Shown here piece after piece: positions 21,664 to 33,200 of a DNA stretch of 64,000 nt. The stretch comes from Leptobrachium leishanense. Taxonomy: Eukaryota; Chordata; Amphibia; Anura; Megophryidae. How positions within the stretch are numbered: position 1 is the first letter of the stretch; every line of letters begins with the position of its first letter. The translations under genes and the position numbers were made by a program. The stretch is from NCBI GenBank assembly GCA_009667805.1, contig CM019070.1, positions 60,454,735-60,518,734 of the forward strand, in the 5' to 3' direction. The notes under the pieces were generated by a model. The model had not been told where the DNA came from. It did no database searches and worked only from the letters and a program-made list of their open reading frames with translations.

Positions 21664-24600
21664 CAAAGAAAGAAGACGGGCTGAGAATACTGCATTACCT
21701 CCATCACCATCTGGTTCTGTGATACAGCAGGTGGATCTGCCCGCTCCCGAGCCCAGAGTCAACATGCCTGAACGGTTTACCGGTGATCGCTCAAGGTATC
21801 GTACGTTCATCACCGCCTGTGAGCTTATGTTTTCACTCTGTCCACGTACCTATGGATCAGACTCTGTGAAGGTGAGGTCAGCCATCTCCTTACTGTCTGG
21901 ACCTCCACAGGAATGGGCCTTCCAGTTGCTACGTGAAGGAAGCCCCCTATTGACTTCCTGGGGTTCCTTCGTCCAAGCCATGAACCCTATCTATGATGAC
22001 CCTCTAAGGTCTTCCGCTGCACTAACCACCATCCGCCATCTAAAACAAGGAAGGCGACCGGTGGAGGATTACATCTCTGAGTTCCGGGCAGTGGCAGCCG
22101 ACACAGGCCTGAATGATGTGGGTCTTAAAGATCACTTTCGTCATGGTCTTTCCGAACAATTGAAGGATGAATTGGCTCGTATAGGAGTACCTACTTCCTT
22201 GGAGGCCTTGATCACCCAGTCTCTGGTCTTGGACCAACGCTTCAGAGAACGACGTCAAGAGAGACTCTCTAATGCTCCTTTCACCTCTCCTCGAAGACAC
22301 GAACCTTCTCCTGCGTCCTCTCCACGACAGACCTCCTCCTCTTCAAATCCCGAACCCATGGAGATTGGTACTACCAAAGGTCCGCTGTCGCCCTCTGAGC
22401 GTGATAGACGTCGCCACCAGAATCTCTGCCTGTATTGCGGCAAACCAGGTCATCTTTTGCGTGGCTGCCCTACACGACCACCACGTCCCTCTGAAAGAGG
22501 TAAGAACCATCCAACTATGGCCTCTCTTCAAAGTGTGGTCGGCTCTGCTTCTACTCACCTAACCATTCCTATCACTCTACAGTGGGGAGATAGAAGCGTC
22601 GACCTGAATGCCATCATCGACTCCGGAGCCAGTAACAGCTTCTTTGACCTATCCCTTGCTACCTCCTTGGCTGTTCCTACCCAACTAAAGAAGAAACCCG
22701 TGCCTCTGCATATGGTGGATGGAAGCACCCTACGCACCGGTCCAGTTACCCATGAAACCACCCTTTTGAAGCTCCTAATCGGAACCAAGCACCAAGAAAA
22801 GCTTCAGTGGGACATTGTTCCTTCCCCCTTGTTCCCTATAGTTCTGGGACTTCCTTGGCTCCGCACCCATAACCCATATATTGATTGGTCATCCAATACC
22901 GTGTCCTTTCCCTCCTGTCACTGTCGAGTTCACTGTATGAACGGCTCCAAGTCTGAGAAGGTCGCCTTTTCCACCTATCCATCTTCTACGCTACCACCTA
23001 AGTATTCAGAATTTCAAGACGTTTTTGAGAAAAAAGGGGTCGATACACTTCCTCCGCACAGAGAGTACGACTGTCCTATTGATCTCCTTCCAGGAGCACC
23101 TATTCCCCATGGACGTATCTTTAACCTGTCTGTTCCCGAATCACAGTCTCTGAAGGACTATATCGAAGACAGTCTTACAAAAGGATTCATCCGTCACTCT
23201 ACATCTCCTGCTGGAGCGGGCATCTTCTTCGTTGGGAAAAAAGACGGCGGTCTCCGCCCTTGCGTTGACTATAGAGCATTAAACGCAATCACAGTACGGA
23301 ATCGCTACCCGCTCCCATTGATTCCTGAACTACTCGATAGGGTGAAGGATGCGTGTATTTTTACTAAGATTGATCTTCGTGGAGCGTATAATTTGGTCCG
23401 CATGAGAAAAGGAGACGAGTGGAAGACCGCCTTTCGATCCCGATACGGTCACTTCGAGTATCTCGTCATGCCATTTGGATTATGCAATGCTCCAGCCGCT
23501 TTCCAGCATTTTCTCAACGACATCTTCCGTGACGTCCTGGACACCTTCCTTGTGGTCTACCTCGACGATCTCTTGGTATACTCTCGAACCATCCAAGAAC
23601 ATGAACAGCACGTCCGTCTTGTGTTATCTCGTCTTCGTCAACATAAACTATATGGCAAAATCGAGAAAAGCACTTTTGAAACATCCTCTATAGAATTCCT
23701 GGGATATGTCCTATCACCAGGACATGTTGAAATGGACAAAGCAAAGATTAAGGCGATCCTAGACTGGCCGACACCCCGAGATAAAAAGATGGTCCAGCAA
23801 TTTATGGGATTCGCCAACTTTTATCGTCGCTTCATTCGGTCCTTCTCTCATCTCACCGCACCCATCACTTCTCTGACCAAAAAAGATGCGAAATTCTGTT
23901 GGACTAAAGAAGCTCAGCAGGCCTTCGACAAGCTGAAAGAAAGCTTCACCCAAGCCCCCATCCTGAAACAACCAGACATCGATTTGCCATATTCTCTGGA
24001 GACGGACGCCTCCGATATCGCCCTAGGAGCGATTCTCTCCCAGAAATCGGGAGTAAAGAACCTTATGCATCCCGTGGCCTTTTATTCCAGACGTCTTTCC
24101 CCAGCCGAAAAGAATTACAGTATAGGTGAGAAAGAGCTCCTGGCGATCAAGAGTGCCCTCGAGGAATGGAGACACCTTCTCGAAGGGGCAAAACATCCCG
24201 TGGTTGTCTACACGGACCACCGCAATCTGGAATATCTCCGCACCGCCAAAAGATTGCGACCTCGACAAGCCAGATGGGCGTTATTCTTTGCCCGCTTCCT
24301 GTTGCAAATTACCTACAGACCTGGAGTAAGAAATGGTAAGGCAGATGCGCTTTCCCGTCGATACGACTCAGACGCCTTTCCTTCCACCACTCAACCCGAC
24401 TCCATCCTGCCTGACGAATTCTTCTGCGCCTCACAAGGATCCTTAATAGAAAATATAAAGAAATATAGTCTTCAACCACCGACTGACGTTCATGGGCTCA
24501 TACCCAACGATGGTCTGTTCTATCATAACAAACAAATATATGTTCCTCCGGAGGTTCGTCTACAGGTACTACAACACTCTCACGACATTCCGGCTGCTGG

Positions 24601-26062
24601 ACATGGTGGCATCAAGAAAACCATAGATGCCGTACATCGACACTTCTGGTGGCCATCCGTGAAGAAGGACATCATCGTCTTTGTAACCTCTTGTTCTGTT
24701 TGTGCACGCAACAAACAACCCCGCACCCGTCCTGCTGGTCTTCTCCAACCCCTGGCTCCACCGCTGCATCCGTGGAAAGATATTTCAATGGACTTTATAG
24801 TAGATCTTCCCCCTTCGCATCGCTACACCACCATCCTGGTAGTGGTAGATCGCTGTACCAAGATGGCCCATTTCATACCAGCAGTAGGCCTACCCACAGC
24901 AGCTGAAACAGCTACCTTGTTCATCAAGGAAATATTCCGCCTCCATGGTACTCCTCGTTCCATTGTTACAGATAGAGGATCGCAGTTTACTTCCCGTTTC
25001 TGGTCCCAAATGTGTCGTAGCTTAAAAATTGCCAGGTGTCTCTCTTCAGCTTTTCATCCACAGAGTAATGGCCAGACTGAGCGGACAAATCAGACGCTGG
25101 AACAATACCTTCGTTGCTTCACTACGCATCTCCAAGATGACTGGCTAGACGTTATACCGACTGCCGAATTTGCATACAATAACCAGGTACACTCCTCAAC
25201 TCGCTTTTCACCTTTCTTTGCCAATTATGGTTATCATCCTAGCACTCTTCCAGAGATGCCACTCAACACTCCAGTTCCAGAAGTGTCAACCCGCCTGAGA
25301 ACCCTACGCGGTCAACTACGAACGCTACGCCACCAGTTGCGACTAGCCCAGCAGAACCAAAAGAAATATGCTGATCGTAGTCGAAAGGAAGCTCCTGTGT
25401 ATGCACCCGGAGACAAGGTGTTACTATCCACGGCTCATCTCCGTTTGGATTGTCCTTCGAAGAAGCTGGGTCCTCGCTACATTGGCCCATTCCCGGTCCT
25501 CAGAATGGTGAACTCCGTGGCGGCCCGCTTAACTCTTCCTCCTTCCTACAGGATCCATCCTGTCTTCCATGTATCTCTCTTGAAACCCTGGCATGAGAAC
25601 CCGTTCCCCGATCGGAATACTAAACCACCTGCTCCTGTACCCATATCTGGAGAAGAGGAATTCGAGATATCACGTATTCTGGATTCGAGACTCCGTTACG
25701 GCAAGTTAGAATACTTGGTACACTGGAAGGGATACGGGCCTGAAGAACGATCTTGGGAACCCAGTGCCAGCGTCCATGCTCCTGCAAAGGTTCGTGCCTT
25801 TCATATCCGTTATCCTTCCAAGCCATCGACCAAGCGCACCCGGGGGTCGCGCCTTGGTGGGGGGTCCTGTAATGCCCCGCGCCGCGGTCGGACCGCGGCC
25901 GCCATGTTGGGACGCCTGACAAACTCACCTGAGGTCCCTCGTGGCGCGTCGCTCCCTGGTTCCGGCCTGCAGCTCGAGGGAGGAGAGCCAGGATGTGTCC
26001 CACGCCGCCTCCGCGATCCGTCTGAGCAGAAGGCAGGCGCGCATGCGCGATCGCCATCCTAG
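21664..26062 (+). CDS. Gag-Pol polyprotein of the chromovirus, 5' end lost
   Basis: One uninterrupted frame encodes the polyprotein. In order: Gag matrix/capsid region (from about 21760), a CCHC knuckle (CLYCGKPGHLLRGC, about 22426), an aspartic protease (IIDSGAS, about 22612), reverse transcriptase with YLDDLLVYS (about 23560), RNase H (ETDASDIALGAILSQ, about 24000), integrase with HHCC finger (ending CSVCARNK) and a core holding DFIVDLPP and a TDRGSQFTSRF block, and a C-terminal chromodomain (EYLVHWKGYGPEERSWEP, about 25710). The open frame also extends upstream through the LTR minisatellite, but that part is not Gag. It runs about 195 bases into the 3' LTR before the stop at 26060-26062. 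Lack of stops shows the copy is young or recently selected as an element, although its 5' end is deleted. Confidence 0.92.
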
Positions 26063-27285
26063 AGTATGAAGACCTAGGTACTCTGGCGCCCTCTGCTGGT
26101 CAAGTTAAGGTACTGCACCCCACCTGCACTGGAGATCCTCGTATACCACCAATTAATTTACATAGCACTCAGGTATCCTCATTCCACCTGCGAGTTCCAG
26201 GTGAACGGTGTTCGTATGATTCCTTGAACCCTATTTAAACCTGCCGCCTTCTCCATCTCACTAACCAGGTTATACTGTGGTTATACCACGTTACCCAGTG
26301 GTTCCCCTTCGTGTTCCTCTAAAAGGATTCTGACTTCCGTTCCTGCTGCCGATACGGTACAACGCCGCTCTGGTTCCTGTTGCCACGGTACAACGCCACT
26401 CCGGTTCCTGTTGCCACGGTACAACTCCGGTTCCTGTTGCCACGGTACAACGCTGCTCTGGTTCCTGTTGCCACGGTACAACGCCGCTCCGGTTCCTGTT
26501 GCCACGGTACAACGCCACTCCGGTTCCTGTTGCCACGGTACAACTCCGGTTCCTGTTGCCACGGTACAACGCTGCTCTGGTTCCTGTTGCCACGGTACAA
26601 CGCCGCTCTGGTTCCTGTTGCCACGGTACAACGCCGCTCTGGTTCCTGTTGCCACGGTACAACGCCGCTCTGGTTCCTGTTGCCACGGTACAACGCCGTT
26701 CTGCTTCCTGTTGCCACGGTACTACGCCACTCTGCTTCCTGTTGCCACGGTACAACGCCGCTCCGGTTCCTGTTGCCACAGTACAACGTCGCTCCGGTTC
26801 CTGTTGCCACAGTACAACTCCGCTCCGGTTTCTGTTGCCACAGTACAGCTCCACTCCGGTTCCCGCTGCCACAGTACAGCTCCGCTCCTGTTGCCACGGT
26901 ACAGCTCTGCTTCCGCTCCTGTTGTCACGATACAGCTCCGCTTCTGTTGCCACGATACAGCTCCACTTCTGTTCCTGCCATCACGGTACAGCTCCATTCC
27001 GCTTCCATATTCAAGATTGCCATTGCAGTACCAGTTCCACCTCTCGGCATACCTCTATTCCTGGACTACTTCCAAGATTACAACCGTACTTATTTAGCCT
27101 TACAACTCTTCGTTCTGGACTTTTATTTCTGTCAAAAGAAACTTTACATTGCTTTATTCTGGACTTATATTTTGTTGCCTTCAGTAAAGTTTAACCAATC
27201 ATATTTCTTCTGGTCTCCTCCTTCGGCTTGCCATTGGGTTCCATACACCCAACACCATACAGGGGTCAAAGCCTCTGTCCTTACA
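25868..27285 (+). repeat. 3' LTR of the chromovirus
   Basis: 1418 bp, TGTAATGCC to CCTTACA, followed by CCCGG. It contains a 31-bp minisatellite at about 26350-26990 and has an AT-rich 3' part with TTGCTTTATTC and a TAAAGTTTAACC near 27185. It retains the segment missing from the 5' LTR. Confidence 0.92.
26350..26990 (+). repeat. 31-bp minisatellite within the 3' LTR
   Basis: The same unit as in the 5' LTR, but copy arrangement differs. The last copies (after about 26890) have degenerated to CTGTTGTCACGATACAGCTC-type units that the 5' LTR lacks. Confidence 0.9.
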
Positions 27286-27966
27286 CCCGGTGCTTTTCAC
27301 AGATGAGTGAAGGTTCACCCTGAGCACATGTGACAGATGTGAAAGGGTCTGGAGTAGCCATGGAGAATTTTATCTGCCTGTAACTTCATTCAGCAGGACT
27401 GGTTTGGTGGTGGGTGAGTGATGGTCTGGGGAGGCAAATCCTTGAAGGGACGCACAAACCTCTACAGGCTAGACAATGGCACCCTGACTGCCATTAGATA
27501 TTGGGATGAAATTCTTGGATTTGTCGGACCCTACACTGGCACAGTGGGTCCTGGGTTCCTTCTAGTGCAGATCAATTCTCGGCCTCGTGTGGCAAGAGTG
27601 TGCAACCAGTTCTTGGACCTAAATTCAATGGGACATTATGTTTTGGTCTACCTGACGCCACCAGGTTGTACCTCAGTCTGTTCAGGAGCTCCGTGATGCC
27701 CTGGTCTAGATCTGGGAGGAAATACCCCTTGACAACATCTGCCGTCTTATTAGGAGAATGCCCGACGTTGTCAGGCATGCATACCAGCACATAAGGGGCA
27801 TACAAACTACTGTGTACAATTTTTAGTTGCTGCAATGAAATTTCAGCAAAATGAACTAGCCTGTGCATCATTTTTTTACTTTGATTTTCGGTGTGTCTTT
27901 GAATTCAGCCCCTTTGTAGGTTCATAATTTTCATTTCCATCAAATGATGTGGCATCCTTTTGTTCT
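27286..27966 (+). pseudogene. Tc1-like transposon, right part with transposase remnant
   Basis: Resumes the element at CCCGGTGCTTTTCACAGATG. A frame from 27418 reads MVWGGKSLKGRTNLYRLDNG and on to GPGFLLVQ, the middle catalytic part of a Tc1-like transposase, before shifting out of frame. The segment expected to hold the SPDLNPIE block is missing between about 27630 and 27640. No terminal repeat matching 9232 is seen, so the right end is truncated near 27966. Confidence 0.8.
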
Positions 27967-28803
27967 AGGCAATTGTATTAGGAAGTATATGAGAATTAAG
28001 ATATATGTCAAAAAGGATACATATTTATCATAATAGAGCCTACTGCAAGAGCAGCGACATTGCTGATCAGATCGATTTACTATGGTGTATGGGGCCTAAA
28101 GAACACCTATGCTGCATTCCTTAAAACAGGCTGTTAATTGCTTGTTAATTTTGGGCGAGGACCTGTTTACTGTGGGGTTATTGGAGTTAGCACCAGGGTT
28201 GAGCAGTAGGTCAAATTATGTGATTAGTGTTGCTCCAGAAATTAGCGCTGGCAACAAGTAAACAAAAGCGCTAGAGATCTCTAGGGCTCCCCATGTTAAC
28301 TTTAGGACGCGTAAAGTACAGTAAGCTCGCACTATGAATCGCTATTAGCGACGCACTAAGTAATTTTTCCTATTTTTAGCGAGAGGCAAACGATCTGTTG
28401 GTCAGACATTAGACTCAATTAACCTGGCGCTAACGCAAAAACATGTCAACGCTAAGGTTAGCTCACAACAGGTGATAGTTTTCATTATTTCTAATTGTAT
28501 CACATTGCAAAGTGATGCAAGGGAAAGGAGAACAGTCCTGCACTATAGAAATGTGTTAGCAATTTGTTATATTACAAATTTCTTGGAATACAATGCTGAA
28601 CACAATGTTTTAACAATAATGAGCAATTAAAGAAAACAATTGACACTTGAAGAAGTATAGCTTGTTATTTCAGAGGACGTAAAGTCAGTTTTATCCTGGC
28701 ATGGAAGGACATACATCTCAAATCCAAAGTCTCCATAAAGATAAGCTTCCTGATAACAAGATGAAGAACGTAAGCATATATTTTACAGAAAGCTTCTTGT
28801 AAG
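27967..28803. other. Non-coding DNA
   Basis: No gene or clear transposon boundary seen. About 28050-28480 has unusual GCGCTA- and CGCTAA-type words similar to those at 40670-41300, perhaps an old diverged MITE family. Confidence 0.4.
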
Positions 28804-29814
28804 TGTAGCGCTCACTCCCGGAGGAGCTGCTGAATTTGAACCTCGGGTCAGTCTCCCCGCACTAGGGAATAAATATACTCCAGCACCGTCGTGGATTTTA
28901 TAAATTATATAGTTTACTGAATAAACTGGCATATAATGAGTAACACGGTATATGTATATATATTTACAGTACTTCGTAATGCGGGAAACGCGCAGCGGAA
29001 AAGAAATACAATACTTCGTAATGCGAGAAACACGCAGCGGAAAAAGAAAAATATATTTTTAACCCCCTTGGTGGTTGGAGAGTGAGTCCCGTACAGGTTA
29101 TGTCCCAAGGAATGTATGTGTATGTGTGTATTGGTACCCGGGTACAATATTCAACTGGCCAGTGAATTATTTATGAGGTATCTTTGACTAGTCACGTTGG
29201 GGCCCCTGAGGGTTTTGAAGAAACTGCAGCGTGCTTTAGTATTTTACAATGGCCTGGAAGGCCTCTCACCCATCCGCCAGATACTCTGTGCTCCGCTCGA
29301 CCCAGGACGTCTCTCCGCTCGATTTTGACTGGGGTTCTCTGTGTCACCGGATCCGCTGTCTTGCTTGTCTGTATCTGCCACAAGATGTCCAGCTCACCGC
29401 CTGCACTCCCTGTTAGATCGATCTGCGGTTCTCCTAACTTGGGGTTCAGCCAGAACCAGCTTCTTGTCCTCAGACCTCACAGCTTGGTATAGACAGATCT
29501 CTGTAGGGTCACTGTCCCGATCCCCCAGCACCAGCGAGGTAGCCCCTGCGCTCTGGCCTGGTCACGATCCTTAACAGCTCTGCCTGCTTCCTTCTCCTTT
29601 CAGCTCCCAGCTCACTCTGAGCATGCTTTCCACGAGGCTGCTGATGCCTTTCCTTTCCTACCACCCACTTCCTGTCCTCACGCAAAGCATCATGGAAAAT
29701 GTAGTTCAGTGCCTTCTGTCTTTGTCCAGCATAATCTTACCATGGTCTCTGTCTCCCTCTGGTGGCCATTGCAAGTAAATGCAGCAGAACAGTCTTTTTA
29801 AACACAGCGCTACA
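28804..29814. mobile_element. Probable solo LTR
   Basis: A 1011-bp unit starting TGTAGCGCTCACTCCCGG and ending ACAGCGCTACA, so the ends are TG...CA with a 9-bp inverted TGTAGCGCT. It is flanked by TAAG on both sides (28800-28803 and 29815-29818). An AATAAA lies near 28919. No coding sequence. A 4-bp duplication and these ends fit a solo LTR of an endogenous retrovirus-like or other LTR element. Confidence 0.7.
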
Positions 29815-30000
29815 TAAGCATTTTATGGCACAGTACAATATTTAACTCTTTCAAGACCATTCTCCCTTCCTCAGGAGGAAAACACACGTTGACTTCCACC
29901 TTATTACTGTTTATAAAATCGACAAAAAAAATCGGTTTCATTTTTTCAAGGCCCCTGTAGCTTGATCAGCATCCATGAGTGATATTTTATTTTTTTGACT

Positions 30001-30251
30001 ATGCCAAATACATATTCTAAAGTGTGTCTGTTTTTTCACAGATCTGAACTATTAAAAGTGACAGCTGTCATATTACTTATTTTTTATGACTGCTCAGGCA
30101 CATCTTGCTTATTGCATAAAGTTCCAGCCTCTTCAGGTTATTTCAAAGAAGGAGATGTACTCTTGGGTGAAATATTTCAATTATCTTTGGGTTTTCATTA
30201 TAAAGGTTTTCTGAACAATCTAGAGGGACTGGAGGACAAAATATGTTCTGT
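30001..30251 (+). CDS. V2R exon 1: start and signal peptide
   Basis: The ATG at 30001 is followed by a short polar stretch and a hydrophobic run ([10 protein letters not shown], residues about 22-31). Then [20 protein letters not shown], the conserved start of the mature V2R ectodomain. The donor is GTAAGT at 30252, leaving phase 2. A TTTTTTCACAG acceptor-like site ends at 30041, so an upstream first exon feeding into this one is possible. The simple ATG start is preferred because a V2R first exon normally carries the signal peptide. Confidence 0.8.
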
Positions 30252-33200
30252 GTAAGTAAGAGTTTATATCTGATTGTCACATTGCGTATATTACATTTAA
30301 GATTTTTTTCAAGTGACTGTTATTTCCACCATACTTCGAAGTGGGTAAAGTCTTTACAATTGTGAAATTTGCATGTATAGAAATGGAAGCAAGGAGGATG
30401 CATTACTAGTTGTACTGTCTGGACTTTACTCCTCTCTATTAAGATGTGAAGGGCTGCTGTACAGTTATGTTGTGGTACAGTGGCAAGAAATAGTATGTGA
30501 ACCCTTTGGGATTACGTGGAGTTTTGCATAAATTGGTCATAAAATGTGCTCTGATCTTCATCTAAGTCACAACAATTTGAAAAACACAGTCTGCTTAAAA
30601 TAATACAACACAAACAATATATGTTTCATATGTTTATTGAACATAACATGTAAACATTCACGTTGCATGGTGGAAAAAGTATGTGAACCCCTAGCCTAAT
30701 GACTTCTCCAAGAGCTAATTGGAGCCAGGAGTGAGCCAACCTGGAGTCCAATCAGTGTGATATTATTGGATGTGTTGCTGAAAGCTGTCCTGCCCTTTAA
30801 AAACACACACCAGTTTTGAGTTTACTGGTTTCAAGAAGCACTGCCAAATGTGAACCATGACTCGCAGAAAAAGAGCTCTCAGAAGACCTACGATCAAGAA
30901 TTGTTGACTTGCATGAAGCTGGAATGGGTTACAAAAGTATCTCCAAAAGCCTTATGGTTCACATACTTTTTCTTGCCACTGTATGCTGTTACCTATAACT
31001 ACTAATCATGGTCTTATCATGCAAATTTTCTGTTCTATTCATTGTGAATTAAAAACAAAATAAAAATGCTCTGAATGCAAGGTGTGTAGGCTAGTTGCGT
31101 GTTCTAGCACAATTTTACGTCATTTTTATGGAACATGATGTGTTAAAGACAGTTCTATGGCACTAATGGATTTACCGTATTTTTTTGCTCCATAAGACGC
31201 ACTTTTCTCCCCCCAAAAAGTGGGGGGAAAAGTGGGTGCGTCTTATGGAGCGAATATTGCGCGGTGCAGTGTTCGCTCCCTGCGAGCGTCCGAAGCTATG
31301 GAGCTTCGGCGCTCGCCTGGGGGAACCACGTCACCAGCTGAGTTCTCGCGAGATCACGGCTGCTCACGTGGCTCCCCCAGGCGAGGGCCCAAGCTCCATG
31401 CCGCCGGACGCTTAGAGGGAGCCGAACACGCGGCGGCAGTGGAAATAGGTGAGCTGGGGACATTATCCATGAGCTGCTGGGGAATATCCATGAGCTGGGA
31501 CATATCCATGAGCTGGGGCAAATCCATGAGCTGGGGCATTATCCATGAGCTGGGGCATATCCATGAGCTGGGGCATATCCATGAGCTGGGGCATATCCAT
31601 GAGCTGGGGCATATCCATGAGCTGGGGCAAATCCATGAGCTGGGGCATATCCATGAGCTGGGGCATATCCAAGTGTGAGCTGGGGCATATCCATGTGCTG
31701 GGGCATTATCCATGAGCTGGGGCATATCCAAGTGTGAGCTGGGGCATATCCAAGTGTGAGCTGGGGCATATCCATCTGCTGGGGCATTATCCATGAGCTG
31801 GGGACATTATCCATGAGCTGCTGGGGCATATCCATGAGCTGGGGCATATCCATAAGCTGGAGGGGCATATCCATGAGCTGCTGGGGCATATCCATGAGCT
31901 GGGGCATATCCATGAGCTGGGGCATTATCCATGAGCTGGGGCATTGTCCATGAGCTGGGGCATATCCATGAGCTGGGGCATATCCATGAGCTGGGGCAAA
32001 TCCATGAGCTGGGGCATATCCATGTGTGAGCTGGGGCATATCCATGTGCTGGGGCATTATCCATGAGCTGGGGCATATCCATGAGCTGGGGGCATATCCA
32101 TGAGCTGGGGCATATCCATGTGTGAGCTGGGGCATATCCATGTGCTGGGGCATTATCCATGTGCTGGGGCATATCCATGAGCTGGGGCATTATCCATGAG
32201 CTGGGGCATATCCATAAGCTGGGGGGCATATCCATGAGCTGCTGGGGCATATCCATGAGCTGGGGCATATCCATGTGCTGGGGCATTATCCATGAGCTGG
32301 GGCATATCCATGTGTGAGCTGGGGCATATCCATGTGCTGGGGCATTATCCATGAGCTGGGGCATATCCATGAGCTGGGGGCAGTATCCATGAGCTGGGGG
32401 CAGTATCCATGTGCTGGGGCATATCCATGAACTGGGGCATTATCCATGAGCTGGGGCATATCCATGTGCTGGGGCATTATCCATGAGTTGGGGCATTATC
32501 CATGAGCTGGGTCATATCCATGAGCTGGGGCATATCCATGAGCTGAGGGCAGTATCCATGAGCTGGGGGCAGTATCCATGAGCTGGGGCATTATCCATGA
32601 GCTGGAGCATATCCATGAGCTGGGGCATTATCCATGAGCTGGGGCATATCTATGAGCTGGGGCAGTATATCCATGTGCTGGGGCATATCCATGAGCTGGG
32701 GCATATCCATGAGCTGGGGCATATCCATGAGCTGGGGCAAAATCCATGAGAGGAACTGGGGCAAAATCCATGAGAGGAGCTGGGGCAATATCCATGAGAG
32801 GAGCTGGGGCAGGATATCCATGAGGGCAGCTGGGGCAGTATATCCATGAGAGCAGCTGGGACAGTATATCCATGAGAGCAGCTGGGGCAGTATATCCATG
32901 AGAGGAGCTGGGGTATTATCCATTATTACACTATTTGATTCCGAATATTTTTTTTCCTGTTTTCCTACCTCTAAAAACTAGGTGCGTCTTATGGTCAGGT
33001 GCGTCTTACGGAGCGAAAAATACGGTAAATGACACAAATAACTACTTGTATAAAAACAGCAGTGAGGGTTACTGGAAAAAACAGCAAATAAACGTAAATA
33101 TGTAGCTTGCTAGTAAATACTCCTAAGGGATGGCTCCTCTTCATCCGTCAATAATACATAAATAAGAATATAAGGAGTCTCACTGTAAGTCAAATGAAAA

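Larger units (their letters stand above)
20635..27285 (+). mobile_element. Ty3/gypsy chromodomain retrotransposon (chromovirus)
   Basis: Bounded by TGTAATGCCCC at 20635 and CTGTCCTTACA at 27285, with an exact CCCGG duplication on each side (20630-20634 and 27286-27290). The inside encodes Gag, protease, reverse transcriptase, RNase H, integrase and a chromodomain in one frame. The 3' LTR is complete (1418 bp). The 5' LTR breaks off at about 21663, directly joined to Gag-coding sequence. The LTR end, primer-binding site, leader and start of gag are therefore missing, and the copy cannot replicate by itself. Confidence 0.93.

Noticed and set aside
31354..32923. Long open frames with repeating MDMPQL or APAHGY units
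   Set aside because: The 18-bp array has a period divisible by three, so stop-free frames arise automatically. There is no start context, flanking domain or codon bias to support a protein.
31448..32930. CRISPR-like array
   Set aside because: Units are contiguous 18-bp copies with no unique spacers, inside a eukaryotic transposon.
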